Shown piece by piece: positions 10,217 to 15,719 of a stretch of 15,719 bases of DNA. The translations under genes and the position numbers were made by a program. How positions within the stretch are numbered: position 1 is the stretch's first letter; the number at the start of each line of letters is the position of its first letter. Source of the DNA: CAYLZO01 sp964387775. GTDB taxonomy: Bacteria; Chloroflexota; Anaerolineae; JAAYZQ01. The stretch lies in the NCBI GenBank assembly GCA_964387775.1, contig CAYLZO010000121.1, positions 1-15,719 of the forward strand, written 5' to 3'. The notes under the pieces are model-generated. The model was not told where the DNA came from. It was given only the letters and a program-made list of their open reading frames with translations, and made no database searches.

Positions 10217-11143
10217 ATGCAAGAAATCAAAAGCGTCGCAATCCTGGGCGCGGGCGCGATGGGCGCTTTTTTTGCCGCCAGGTTCTTGGATGCCCCCGGG
10301 TTCTCGGTTACGCTCGTCGCCGGCGGCGAGCGCCACGACCGGCTCCGGCGCGAGGGGCTCGTCGTCAACGGCCAGGCGTACCACATCCCGGTCGTGGACC
10401 CCGAGACGCCCCACCCGCCCGCCGACCTCGTCCTCGTCGCCGTGAAACACCACCATCTGCCCGAGGCGGTCCACGACCTGAGACACGCCGTCGGCGAACA
10501 GACGACCATCCTGTCGGTGATGAACGGGCTGGACAGCGAGGAGACGCTCGGCGGGGCGTATGGCCTGGACAAGGTGCTCTACGGCGTGTCGGTGGGCATC
10601 GACGCGCTGCGCCAGGGGAATCAGGTGACCTACACCACACCCGGCAAGCACTACTTTGGCGAGGCGACCAACGTCCCGGTCGGCGCGCGGGTGCGCCGCG
10701 TGCAGGCCGCCTTCGAGCAAGCCGGCATCCCCTACGAAACGCCGCCCGATATGCTGCGGGTGATGTGGTGGAAGTTCATGGTCAACGTCAGCATAAATCC
10801 GCCCTCGGCCGTGCTGCGGGCGCCCTACGGCGTCTTTCAATCGTCGCCCGAGGCGCGGGCGCTGATGGAGGCGCTGATGCGCGAGGTGATCGCCCTGGCC
10901 CAGGCGGAGGGCGTCAACCTGACGGCGCAGGACATCGCCGACTGGTACCCCGTGCTGCAAACCCTCTCGCCCCAGGGCCAGACCTCGATGTTGCAGGACA
11001 TCGAGGCCGGGCGCAAGACCGAGATCGAGATGTTTGCCGGCAAGGTGGTCGAGTTGGGGCGGGTGCACGGCCTCCCCACGCCGGTGAACGAGACGATGCT
11101 GCGGATGATCCACGTGTTGGAGGCGTATCCGGCCGGCGGCTGA
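10217..11143 (+). CDS. panE: Ketopantoate reductase family protein (2-dehydropantoate 2-reductase)
   Basis: This 308-aa protein is of usual length for PanE/ApbA. It has an N-terminal Rossmann motif LGAGAMGAFFA (G11, G13, G16) and the NADP-side motif AVKHHHLPEAV. The catalytic lysine and substrate asparagines lie in WWKFMVNVSINPPSAVL, and the C-terminal helical domain has SMLQDIEAGRKTEIEMFAG with the conserved acidic residue. The expected reaction is NADPH-dependent reduction of ketopantoate to pantoate for coenzyme A. Many genomes carry paralogues with other 2-keto acid substrates, and no other pantothenate gene is nearby, so the exact substrate is open. AGGAG 5-9 nt upstream of ATG 10217 supports the start. 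It stands alone after a 126-bp gap. Confidence 0.87.
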   Translation: MQEIKSVAILGAGAMGAFFAARFLDAPGFSVTLVAGGERHDRLRREGLVVNGQAYHIPVVDPETPHPPADLVLVAVKHHHLPEAVHDLRHAVGEQTTILSVMNGLDSEETLGGAYGLDKVLYGVSVGIDALRQGNQVTYTTPGKHYFGEATNVPVGARVRRVQAAFEQAGIPYETPPDMLRVMWWKFMVNVSINPPSAVLRAPYGVFQSSPEARALMEALMREVIALAQAEGVNLTAQDIADWYPVLQTLSPQGQTSMLQDIEAGRKTEIEMFAGKVVELGRVHGLPTPVNETMLRMIHVLEAYPAGG

Positions 11144-11182
11144 GTACGCTGCCGGGATGGTACTTGGACCATTCGGAGTTCC

Positions 11183-11211
11183 TTGACTTTTCGGGGCATT
11201 GCTGCTACCAT
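11183..11211 (+). promoter_or_regulatory. Promoter of the four-gene retropepsin operon
   Basis: TTGACT (11183-11188), exactly 17 bp, then TACCAT (11206-11211), giving a leader of about 40 nt before ATG 11258. The first 22 bases, -35 hexamer through most of the spacer, are identical to the element at 14186-14214. The spacer is better conserved than the -10, which hints at an operator or extended recognition sequence. Confidence 0.65.
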
Positions 11212-11257
11212 TGGAACAGAAGGAACACCAACCAGCGATCTGGAGATCGAATTCAAA

Positions 11258-11494
11258 ATGACCACGTTCGAGATTCTCAGCGACATCACTGACGTCCAGA
11301 CAATCGCAGCAGGCCGGGGCGTGCACATCCGGCGCTATCTGGGGCATACCTATGGTAGAGGTCGCTGGCGCAAGATGAAGGGCATAGCGACGGTACAGTT
11401 GGCCAACGGCACGATTTGTGAAGCTGAACTGCACTGGTACGAAGCTAGCGGAATTGGGCGACGAAAAATCAAGATCAAGAGGATAATCGAATGA
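11258..11494 (+). CDS. Small basic unknown protein, first gene of the retropepsin operon
   Basis: This 78-aa protein is basic and probably beta-rich: VHIRRYLGHTYGRGRWRKMKG, ATVQLANGTICEAELHWYEA, GIGRRKIKIKRIIE. There is no signal peptide or membrane segment. The Arg/Lys patches and the compact barrel-like strand pattern would allow nucleic-acid binding, but no named domain is recognised. The open frame extends back to 11183, inside the promoter. ATG 11258 is preferred because it follows the -10 and has GGAG 12 nt upstream. The stop overlaps the next start as ATGA (11491-11494). Confidence 0.7.
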   Translation: MTTFEILSDITDVQTIAAGRGVHIRRYLGHTYGRGRWRKMKGIATVQLANGTICEAELHWYEASGIGRRKIKIKRIIE

Positions 11495-11745
11495 ACGCAT
11501 ATGTCATTTGCCTAGAGAACAACAGCAACCCAGAATCCTTGATTGTCGGCAAAGTCTACCAGATCCTACCCGACGCCAAGGCAGCTAAGCATAATCTTAT
11601 CCGGGTCATTGATGAGACGTACGGCGAGCCCGGCTCTGATGACGGCTATCTCTACCCTGCCTCCATGTTCGCCCCCATCGAGCTGCCGGAGGTGGCCGAG
11701 CAGGCATTAAAGGAGGTCCTGTATGCGATGGCAAGAAATCCGTAA
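11491..11745 (+). CDS. Small unknown protein, second gene of the retropepsin operon
   Basis: This 84-aa acidic soluble protein has the pattern MNAYVICLEN...LIVGKVYQILPD...LIRVIDETYG...DGYLYPASMFAPIELP, which resembles a small SH3-like strand protein. Similar proteins of the form KVY-lPD-RVIDE-YLYPA occur as uncharacterised small genes in bacteria, from memory. It overlaps the preceding gene by 4 bp and the following one by 23 bp, so all are translationally coupled. GAGG at 11479-11482 is its SD. No function is assigned. Its acidity beside the basic 78-aa partner could mean a complex, which is speculation. Confidence 0.7.
   Translation: MNAYVICLENNSNPESLIVGKVYQILPDAKAAKHNLIRVIDETYGEPGSDDGYLYPASMFAPIELPEVAEQALKEVLYAMARNP
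11710..11717 (+). promoter_or_regulatory. Strong SD for the third gene of the retropepsin operon
   Basis: AAGGAGGT lies 5 nt before ATG 11723, inside the coding region of the 84-aa gene. It argues that the 86-aa frame is a real, well-translated gene. Confidence 0.75.
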
Positions 11746-11983
11746 ACATTACCCTCAACAATGGCTCCTGATTGAGGCCATTGAAGCTCACTCTGAGGCC
11801 AATAGGCGAATTCTTGAGCAATTGGCCGTGGTGGGCACCTTTCCCAATTCCGTCGCTGCCATGAAGAATTATGCGCGGCTTCATCGCAAAGCCCCAGAAC
11901 GCGAGTTGTACGTGTTCCACACGAGCCGAGAGACACTGGACGTCACCGAGCGTCAGTGGTTGGGAATTCGGGCAATGCCATGA
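11723..11983 (+). CDS. Small unknown protein conserved beside retropepsin-like proteases
   Basis: This 86-aa soluble helical protein begins MRWQEIRKHYPQQWLLIEAIEAHS and ends ELYVFHTSRETLDVTERQWLGIR. There is no transmembrane helix or metal motif. The ending ELYVFHTSRE...W.GIR, with a retropepsin-like gene overlapping by 4 bp (ATGA at 11980-11983), matches a pair of neighbours I recall from cyanobacteria and Chloroflexota. It could therefore be the partner, inhibitor or substrate of the protease. It has the best ribosome-binding site in the operon. The function is unknown. Confidence 0.75.
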   Translation: MRWQEIRKHYPQQWLLIEAIEAHSEANRRILEQLAVVGTFPNSVAAMKNYARLHRKAPERELYVFHTSRETLDVTERQWLGIRAMP

Positions 11984-12366
11984 ACATACGCCTACAAGAT
12001 GGCCTACCTTACGTCTCTGTAGTTCTCGCACATGGAGGCAAGCAGACGGAGCTTGCGAATGTTCTCCTCGATACAGGTTCGGCAGGGACCGTGTTCTCAG
12101 CCGACAAAGTACTATCCATCGACCTGCACTATGAACCCGAAGACATCGTTCATCGCATCCGTGGCGTTGGGGGTGCAGAGTTTGTTTTCTCCAAGCAGGT
12201 TGAGCGTCTGCTCATGGGCGAACTCCAAGCCACGGGTTTTCAGGTCGAAATCGGCGCGATGGACTACGGGTTCGACCTTGACGGCATTGTAGGCATAGAT
12301 TTTCTCGTCCAAGTCGGCGCTATCATCGACCTGGCCCAACTGAAAGTCCGTCGGGTGCTTGATTAA
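11980..12366 (+). CDS. Retropepsin-like aspartic protease
   Basis: This 128-aa protein has the catalytic triplet of retroviral-type aspartic proteases, D31-T32-G33-S34 (NVLLDTGSAGTVFSA). A glycine-rich flap-like segment (IRGVGGAEF) and the later hydrophobic-hydrophobic-Gly motif (LDGIVGIDFLVQ) follow. A single catalytic Asp in a chain of this length means it must act as a homodimer. There is no signal peptide, so it is cytoplasmic. The frame opens at 11956, but ATG 11980 gives ATGA overlap with the upstream stop and starts right at the first strand (MNIRLQDGLPYVSVVL), so it is chosen. The substrate is unknown; the co-translated small proteins are obvious candidates. Confidence 0.85.
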   Translation: MNIRLQDGLPYVSVVLAHGGKQTELANVLLDTGSAGTVFSADKVLSIDLHYEPEDIVHRIRGVGGAEFVFSKQVERLLMGELQATGFQVEIGAMDYGFDLDGIVGIDFLVQVGAIIDLAQLKVRRVLD

Positions 12367-12444
12367 CTAACAGAACAAGCGTGAGCGAACAACGATGCAG
12401 AGAGAGAAAGTGGATGAAGGGCATCTACGAGACGTGGAATTGGT

Positions 12445-13140
12445 TTGGCCGGGGTGAAGCCGAACTTCGTCAAGAGCATGGAGACAAGATCGCGGATTCC
12501 TCCCCGCATGGCGGCCAAAAGAGTCGAAGTGGAACTGGAGCAAGTTAGCCGCATAATCCACGAACTGGTCGATCAGGATCTCTTTCCTTGGCTCGAACAG
12601 AGCCAGGAACCCGCCCCAGAGGAGATCCGGCGGGCAGCCACGGTGGTTGCCGACCGCCTCTGCGGTGCCGTCGCCGATCCGATTATCCGCAACGCCCAAG
12701 AGCAACGACAACTGGCAACCATCAAGCAGTGGTTGGAGGACCGCGAGTACGTCCAGGTCGATCCAGGCGACGTGGCAAGTCTTGACACGATGGAACCAGG
12801 CACCTTTGCCTTTCGGCTCAACGTACCGGTGAGGCAAGAGGAGCGCACCAAACAGGTCAATCTGCCAATCGACGCCGTCATCAAACGGCGCGACGATGGT
12901 CAGGATTTCCCCCTTCTCATCGAGGCCAAGTCCGCCGGTGACTTCACAAACACGAACAAGCGCCGAAAAGAAGAAGCCATCAAAATCGCCCAATTACGCC
13001 ACACCTATGGGGCAGACGTGCAATTCGTGCTTTTCCTCTGCGGCTATTTCGACAGCGGTTACCTGGGCTACGAAGCCGCCGAAGGCATCGACTGGGTGTG
13101 GGAGCACCGCATCGACGACCTGGCAGAGTTCGGAGTCTAG
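12445..13140 (+). CDS. XamI-family type II restriction endonuclease, N-terminally truncated remnant
   Basis: The 231-aa frame aligns in memory with the central and C-terminal part of XamI-type endonucleases, which cut GTCGAC. Shared segments are GLAGVKPNFVKSME, IPPRM, AATVVADRLCGAVADPIIRN, the PD-(D/E)xK core (D143 in PIDAVI, E160-x-K162 in LLIEAKSAGDF), QLRHTYG, LFLCGYFDSGYLGYEAAEG and WVWEHRIDDL. Family members normally carry about 90 more residues before GLAGV. Here an in-frame stop lies at 12415-12417 and only TTG 12445, GTG 12454 or ATG 12478 are possible starts. No SD is seen. The catalytic residues survive, but the enzyme is probably dead. The damaged methyltransferase begins 3 bp after its stop. 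Confidence 0.75.
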   Translation: MAGVKPNFVKSMETRSRIPPRMAAKRVEVELEQVSRIIHELVDQDLFPWLEQSQEPAPEEIRRAATVVADRLCGAVADPIIRNAQEQRQLATIKQWLEDREYVQVDPGDVASLDTMEPGTFAFRLNVPVRQEERTKQVNLPIDAVIKRRDDGQDFPLLIEAKSAGDFTNTNKRRKEEAIKIAQLRHTYGADVQFVLFLCGYFDSGYLGYEAAEGIDWVWEHRIDDLAEFGV

Positions 13141-13143
13141 CGA

Positions 13144-13245
13144 GTGTCCGTCGGTATCAGGTTCCCGGAAGTGGATAGGCTCGAAAGAGAGCGCCTCGGC
13201 ATCCAGGACTCGCTGGACGCAGCCAAAACCCAGGCGGAGATGCGC
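13144..13245 (+). pseudogene. XamI/SalI-type adenine methyltransferase, N-terminal fragment
   Basis: GTG 13144 starts VSVGIRFPEVDRLERERLG followed by IQDSLDAAKTQAE. This is the usual N-terminus of class I N6-adenine methyltransferases in XamI/SalI-type systems, which should continue into a GQFxTP-type motif X. Here homology stops right after KTQAE (about nt 13239). The frame then runs into unrelated sequence and ends at 13353. It starts 3 bp after the endonuclease stop, as expected for an R-M operon. It is the 5' stump of a gene with a large internal deletion. Confidence 0.65.
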
Positions 13246-13247
13246 TG

Positions 13248-14177
13248 GTCTCGTCGGCCATTGTCTGGCTTACCAAAAGCGAGCCCACTACCGACCATCA
13301 AGTCCGATTCAGCTACGGTGGCACTCTGTCCAACCCGCAGACGTCCCGCCTGATTCCCCTGGCAGCTTTGCGCCCGGCCGACAAGTGGACCAGATTTCCA
13401 GAACCAGCCAGGCGAGCCTCGTCTCCCCCAAGCCGAAAAAAGATAGCCCAAGAAACCAAGTTGTCGGACCTATTCGACATCAAGCGCGGGGTGGCAACAG
13501 GTGCCAACCATTTTTTCATCCTATCCCAGGGACAAATCCGAGAGCGGAACCTTCCCCAGGCACTCTTTACGCCGATCTTGCCCAGCCCCCGGTACCTAGA
13601 GGATGGCGAGATCGAGGCCGACGCCGAAGGCCACCCCATACTCGACCAGAAGCTGTTCCTGCTGACCTGCAACCTGCCAGAACGAGTTGTGAAAGCCCAG
13701 TATCCGGCCCTGTGGGACTATCTACAAGAGGGCGTCCGCGAGGGCATCGACCAACGCTACCTGAGCCGTCACCGCTCCCCCTGGTACGCCCAGGAACACC
13801 GGCCGGCCGCACTGCTTCTGTGCACCTACATGGGCCGGATCTCGTCCGCGGGCGAGAGTCCCTTCCGCTTCATCCTGAACCACTCCCAGGCCACCGCGCC
13901 CAACGTCTACCTGCTGCTCTATCCCAAAGTCAGCCTCTCTTCCGAGCTTCGAGCCCGGCCCAAGCTGCTTCGCGCCGTGTGGGCCGCCCTCGACGCCATC
14001 CCGCCGGAGACGCTGATGCGCGCCGGTCGGGTGTACGGCGGCGGGCTCTACAAGCTGGAGCCCAAGGAACTGGGTAATGTGCCTGCGGAGGGAGTATTGG
14101 CCGCGCTTTCGAGCTTTGACAGGAGTTATCCGCAACAGCTACCCCTCTTTGCTCAGAGCCATCAACCAACACAGTGA
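13248..14177 (+). pseudogene. XamI/SalI-type adenine methyltransferase, C-terminal target-recognition fragment
   Basis: From 13248 a second frame carries about 309 residues of the C-terminal part. It opens VSSAIVWLTKSEP, VRFSYGGTLSNPQ and KWTRFP. The target-recognition region follows: LFDIKRGVATGANHFFIL, PILPSPRYL, LWDYLQEGV, RYLSRHRSPWYAQEHR, LLCTYMGR, FRFILNHSQATAPNVYLLLYP, RVYGGGLYKLEPKEL. The SAM-binding FxGxG motif and the NPPY/NPPF catalytic motif are nowhere in either fragment, so several hundred residues are lost and the joint is out of frame (about 13239-13248). A TTG at 13368 or a later codon could start a free TRD peptide, but no SD is evident. It probably has no methylation activity. 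Confidence 0.75.
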
Positions 14178-14185
14178 ACGCCGTT

Positions 14186-14214
14186 TTGACTTTTCGGGGC
14201 ATTGCTGATAACAT
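14186..14214 (+). promoter_or_regulatory. Promoter of the Eco29kI-like endonuclease gene
   Basis: TTGACT (14186-14191), exactly 17 bp, then TAACAT (14209-14214), giving a leader of about 40 nt before ATG 14260. The 22 bases from the -35 into the spacer are identical to 11183-11204, upstream of the retropepsin operon. It starts 8 bp after the methyltransferase remnant ends. Confidence 0.7.
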
Positions 14215-14259
14215 CAGGGAAGCGATTGGAAGTCAGACTCGTTTCGAGGGAGACCGCAG

Positions 14260-14880
14260 ATGGACTTTGACTACCACCTACACGTATTTCATTCACCGCA
14301 ATTTCAAAGCGTGGTTGAGGAAGCAATCGAATTCTTCAACAAAACACCGACTCACGAGGTGCCACCGCCAAGCAGTTTCGTGGGAGCAAGGGTCTATGCG
14401 CTTTACTACCTTGGCAGCCTTGACCTGTACGCAGACCTCGCAAGCCTGAACCGCAAAAACGAGACACAACCCATCTATGTGGGCAAGGCCGTGCCTTCAG
14501 GCTGGCGAACGGCCCGGTCGAGAGAAGCCAGCACCCCCGTTTTGTATCGTCGATTGCAGGAACACGCCAGAAGCATCCAGCAGGCCGCCAACTTGGAAAT
14601 CAGCGGGTTCCGTTGCCGCTTCATGATTCTCGGCGGGATTGAAAGCGACCTCGTCGTTCCCGTAGAAGCCGAGTTGATCCGACGCTATACGCCCCTCTGG
14701 AATTCAGTCATAGACGGATTCGGAAATCACGATCCGGGACGTGGACGTTACAATCAGGCCAAGTCAGAATGGGATGTGCTGCATCCGGGTCGGCCCTGGG
14801 CCGACCGACTCACTGGCGTGTCACCACACTTGGAGGACGTTATCGTGAAGGTTCACCAGGCTTTAGGTGGGGTTTCTTAG
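14260..14880 (+). CDS. Eco29kI-family GIY-YIG type II restriction endonuclease
   Basis: This 206-aa protein is close to the length of Eco29kI (214 aa) and appears complete. It has FFNKTPTHEVPPP, GARVYALYYLG, LNRKNETQPIYVGKAVPSGWR, RLQEHARSI, VEAELIRRYTPLWNSVIDGFGNH, GRGRYNQAKSEWDVLHPGR and WADRLTG. By alignment to Eco29kI, the active-site residues Y49, Y76, R104, H108, E142 and N154 correspond to Y46, Y73, R98, H102, E136 and N148, all present. Eco29kI cuts CCGCGG; whether this one does is inferred. GAGGGA about 8 nt upstream supports ATG 14260. Its 3' end overlaps by 18 bp the convergent methyltransferase gene, the likely protective partner. Base composition is lower in GC than in the core genes. 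Confidence 0.92.
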   Translation: MDFDYHLHVFHSPQFQSVVEEAIEFFNKTPTHEVPPPSSFVGARVYALYYLGSLDLYADLASLNRKNETQPIYVGKAVPSGWRTARSREASTPVLYRRLQEHARSIQQAANLEISGFRCRFMILGGIESDLVVPVEAELIRRYTPLWNSVIDGFGNHDPGRGRYNQAKSEWDVLHPGRPWADRLTGVSPHLEDVIVKVHQALGGVS

Positions 14881-15719
14881 CTCTACGATGGCTTCATACA
14901 GTTGGTGTGATTTTTTTGCCTTGGCCACTCGAACGTCGGACTGGATGATGCTATTGCCAACCCGAGTTGCTCTGGGGATATCAATCCGCACCAACTCCAA
15001 ACCAACGGACTCGGCAATCTGGCCGAAATAGCGATCTGTCGGGATCATGATACCTTGAAGTATGCTGTTCCCAATCACAATGACTGCCGAACCTCCAGGT
15101 TTTAGCAGATGCTTGATAGCTCTCGAAAACAAATAGGAATCGTTGAAATATGATGCTGCATAGTTGGCCCAACCATTGCCGCCGTAGACACCCTTGTCTG
15201 GATTGCTGTCTCTTAGCGTTTGTAGACGCTCTTTCAAATCTGAATCGGGCAAGGAAAAGTTCAAATCTACCCGCTCTTTGCCCCGGACTGTCTGCCAGAA
15301 CTTGCCAAAATTCGACTGCTCCAAAGGCTTGAGGTCCTTCGGACTTTCAGCATAACCCAGCCAGTAGAGTTGTGGTCGCGTGTTTCGATTGTAGTGGTAG
15401 TTGTTCAAGTAGGGGGGAGACGTGATCAACAGATCAACCGATGCCGGTGCCAGATAGGCATTGTAATCAAAAAAGGACGTGTTGAATACAGCGGCATCCT
15501 GCGGTTCCTCGGGCAAATTGGACTGTATCCAGCCAATATCTTCCGCCATGTCGAGCAGCTTTGCCACAACCGTCCGGCCAACCGGAAAGTCGAGGATCTC
15601 TGACTTGCCGGCGCTGACCCGCCTACCCAAACTTGGCTCATAGGAGTAATTTGAGTATCGAACCATCGTAGATGCAAAAGCCAAGCGAAACAGATCACGG
15701 AAGTCTGGATCTACAATAG
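14863..15719 (-). CDS. DNA amino-methyltransferase (TSPPY), partial at window edge
   Basis: The visible 284 residues are the C-terminal part. The frame stays open through the window end (..DPDFRDLFRLAFASTMVRYSNYS), so the start lies outside. ASVDLLITSPPYLNNYHYNR (TSPPY encoded at 15409-15423) is the catalytic motif IV. SPPY is typical of N4-cytosine methyltransferases, though some N6-adenine enzymes share it. Downstream, HLLKPGGSAVIVIGNS resembles the conserved strand after motif V. The SAM motif I should be in the missing N-terminus. It faces the Eco29kI-like endonuclease with an 18-bp overlap of coding ends and is the probable cognate methylase. M.Eco29kI itself is, to my knowledge, a 5-methylcytosine enzyme, so this would be a different partner class. 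Confidence 0.87.
   Translation of the reverse strand, partial: IVDPDFRDLFRLAFASTMVRYSNYSYEPSLGRRVSAGKSEILDFPVGRTVVAKLLDMAEDIGWIQSNLPEEPQDAAVFNTSFFDYNAYLAPASVDLLITSPPYLNNYHYNRNTRPQLYWLGYAESPKDLKPLEQSNFGKFWQTVRGKERVDLNFSLPDSDLKERLQTLRDSNPDKGVYGGNGWANYAASYFNDSYLFSRAIKHLLKPGGSAVIVIGNSILQGIMIPTDRYFGQIAESVGLELVRIDIPRATRVGNSIIQSDVRVAKAKKSHQLYEAIVELRNPT

Noticed and set aside
11183..11257. Extended N-terminus of the 78-aa protein (start at 11183)
   Set aside because: That start falls on the -35 hexamer of the promoter, so it could not be in the message. ATG 11258 follows the -10 and has an SD-like GGAG.
10109..11500. 463-aa minus-strand open frame opposite panE
   Set aside because: The plus-strand ketopantoate reductase motifs are unambiguous. 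The minus product is antisense low-complexity sequence and runs through two promoters.
13235..13250. Simple sequencing frameshift as the reason for the methyltransferase break
   Set aside because: A frameshift alone would leave the SAM-binding and NPPY motifs in another frame. They are absent from all frames, so a large deletion is needed.
12896..14077. 393-aa plus-strand frame across the R-M remnant
   Set aside because: It is a shifted frame of the XamI endonuclease and methyltransferase fragments. It is rich in Pro/Arg/Ser, while the other frames carry family motifs.

Overview
The window is 15.7 kb of mostly GC-rich bacterial DNA with tightly packed, often overlapping genes. A fused XdhD-like molybdenum hydroxylase next to ygfK, several small toxin-antitoxin-like pairs, and low-complexity tandem repeats inserted in frame into housekeeping genes fit an environmental Chloroflexota-type (Anaerolineae-like) genome. 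That placement is an inference from gene content and style. No rRNA or other taxonomic marker is present.

Left edge (1-1000): a two-gene operon of a 92-aa unknown protein overlapping an AbiEii-like nucleotidyltransferase. It is probably a toxin-antitoxin (TA) pair, read from a near-consensus promoter so close to the first ATG that the mRNA should be leaderless. Metabolic core (1034-11143): ygfK (FAD/NAD(P)/Fe-S oxidoreductase, 'putative selenate reductase' family) and a 955-aa xdhD-like hydroxylase carrying its own 2Fe-2S domains, probably partners in a selenium/molybdenum hydroxylase system. They are separated by a DUF4258 / YgiT-zinc-finger pair (MqsRA-like) that is bracketed by two ~92-bp imperfect direct repeats. 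A GT1-type glycosyltransferase, a four-helix membrane protein and a ketopantoate-reductase-family enzyme follow.

Accessory region (11144-15719), visibly lower in GC over long parts: four overlapping small genes ending in a retropepsin-like aspartic protease; a decayed XamI-type restriction-modification (R-M) system (endonuclease missing its N-terminus, methyltransferase missing its whole catalytic domain); and an apparently intact R-M pair, an Eco29kI-family GIY-YIG endonuclease overlapping tail to tail with a TSPPY amino-methyltransferase that runs off the window. The retropepsin operon and the Eco29kI-like gene share a near-identical promoter element, spacer included.

The most unusual features are (i) the repeat families that insert in frame at domain boundaries of YgfK and XdhD, (ii) the TA cassette between direct repeats, (iii) the four-gene retropepsin operon, a candidate undescribed system, and (iv) the R-M graveyard next to a living R-M pair with an unusual enzyme combination.
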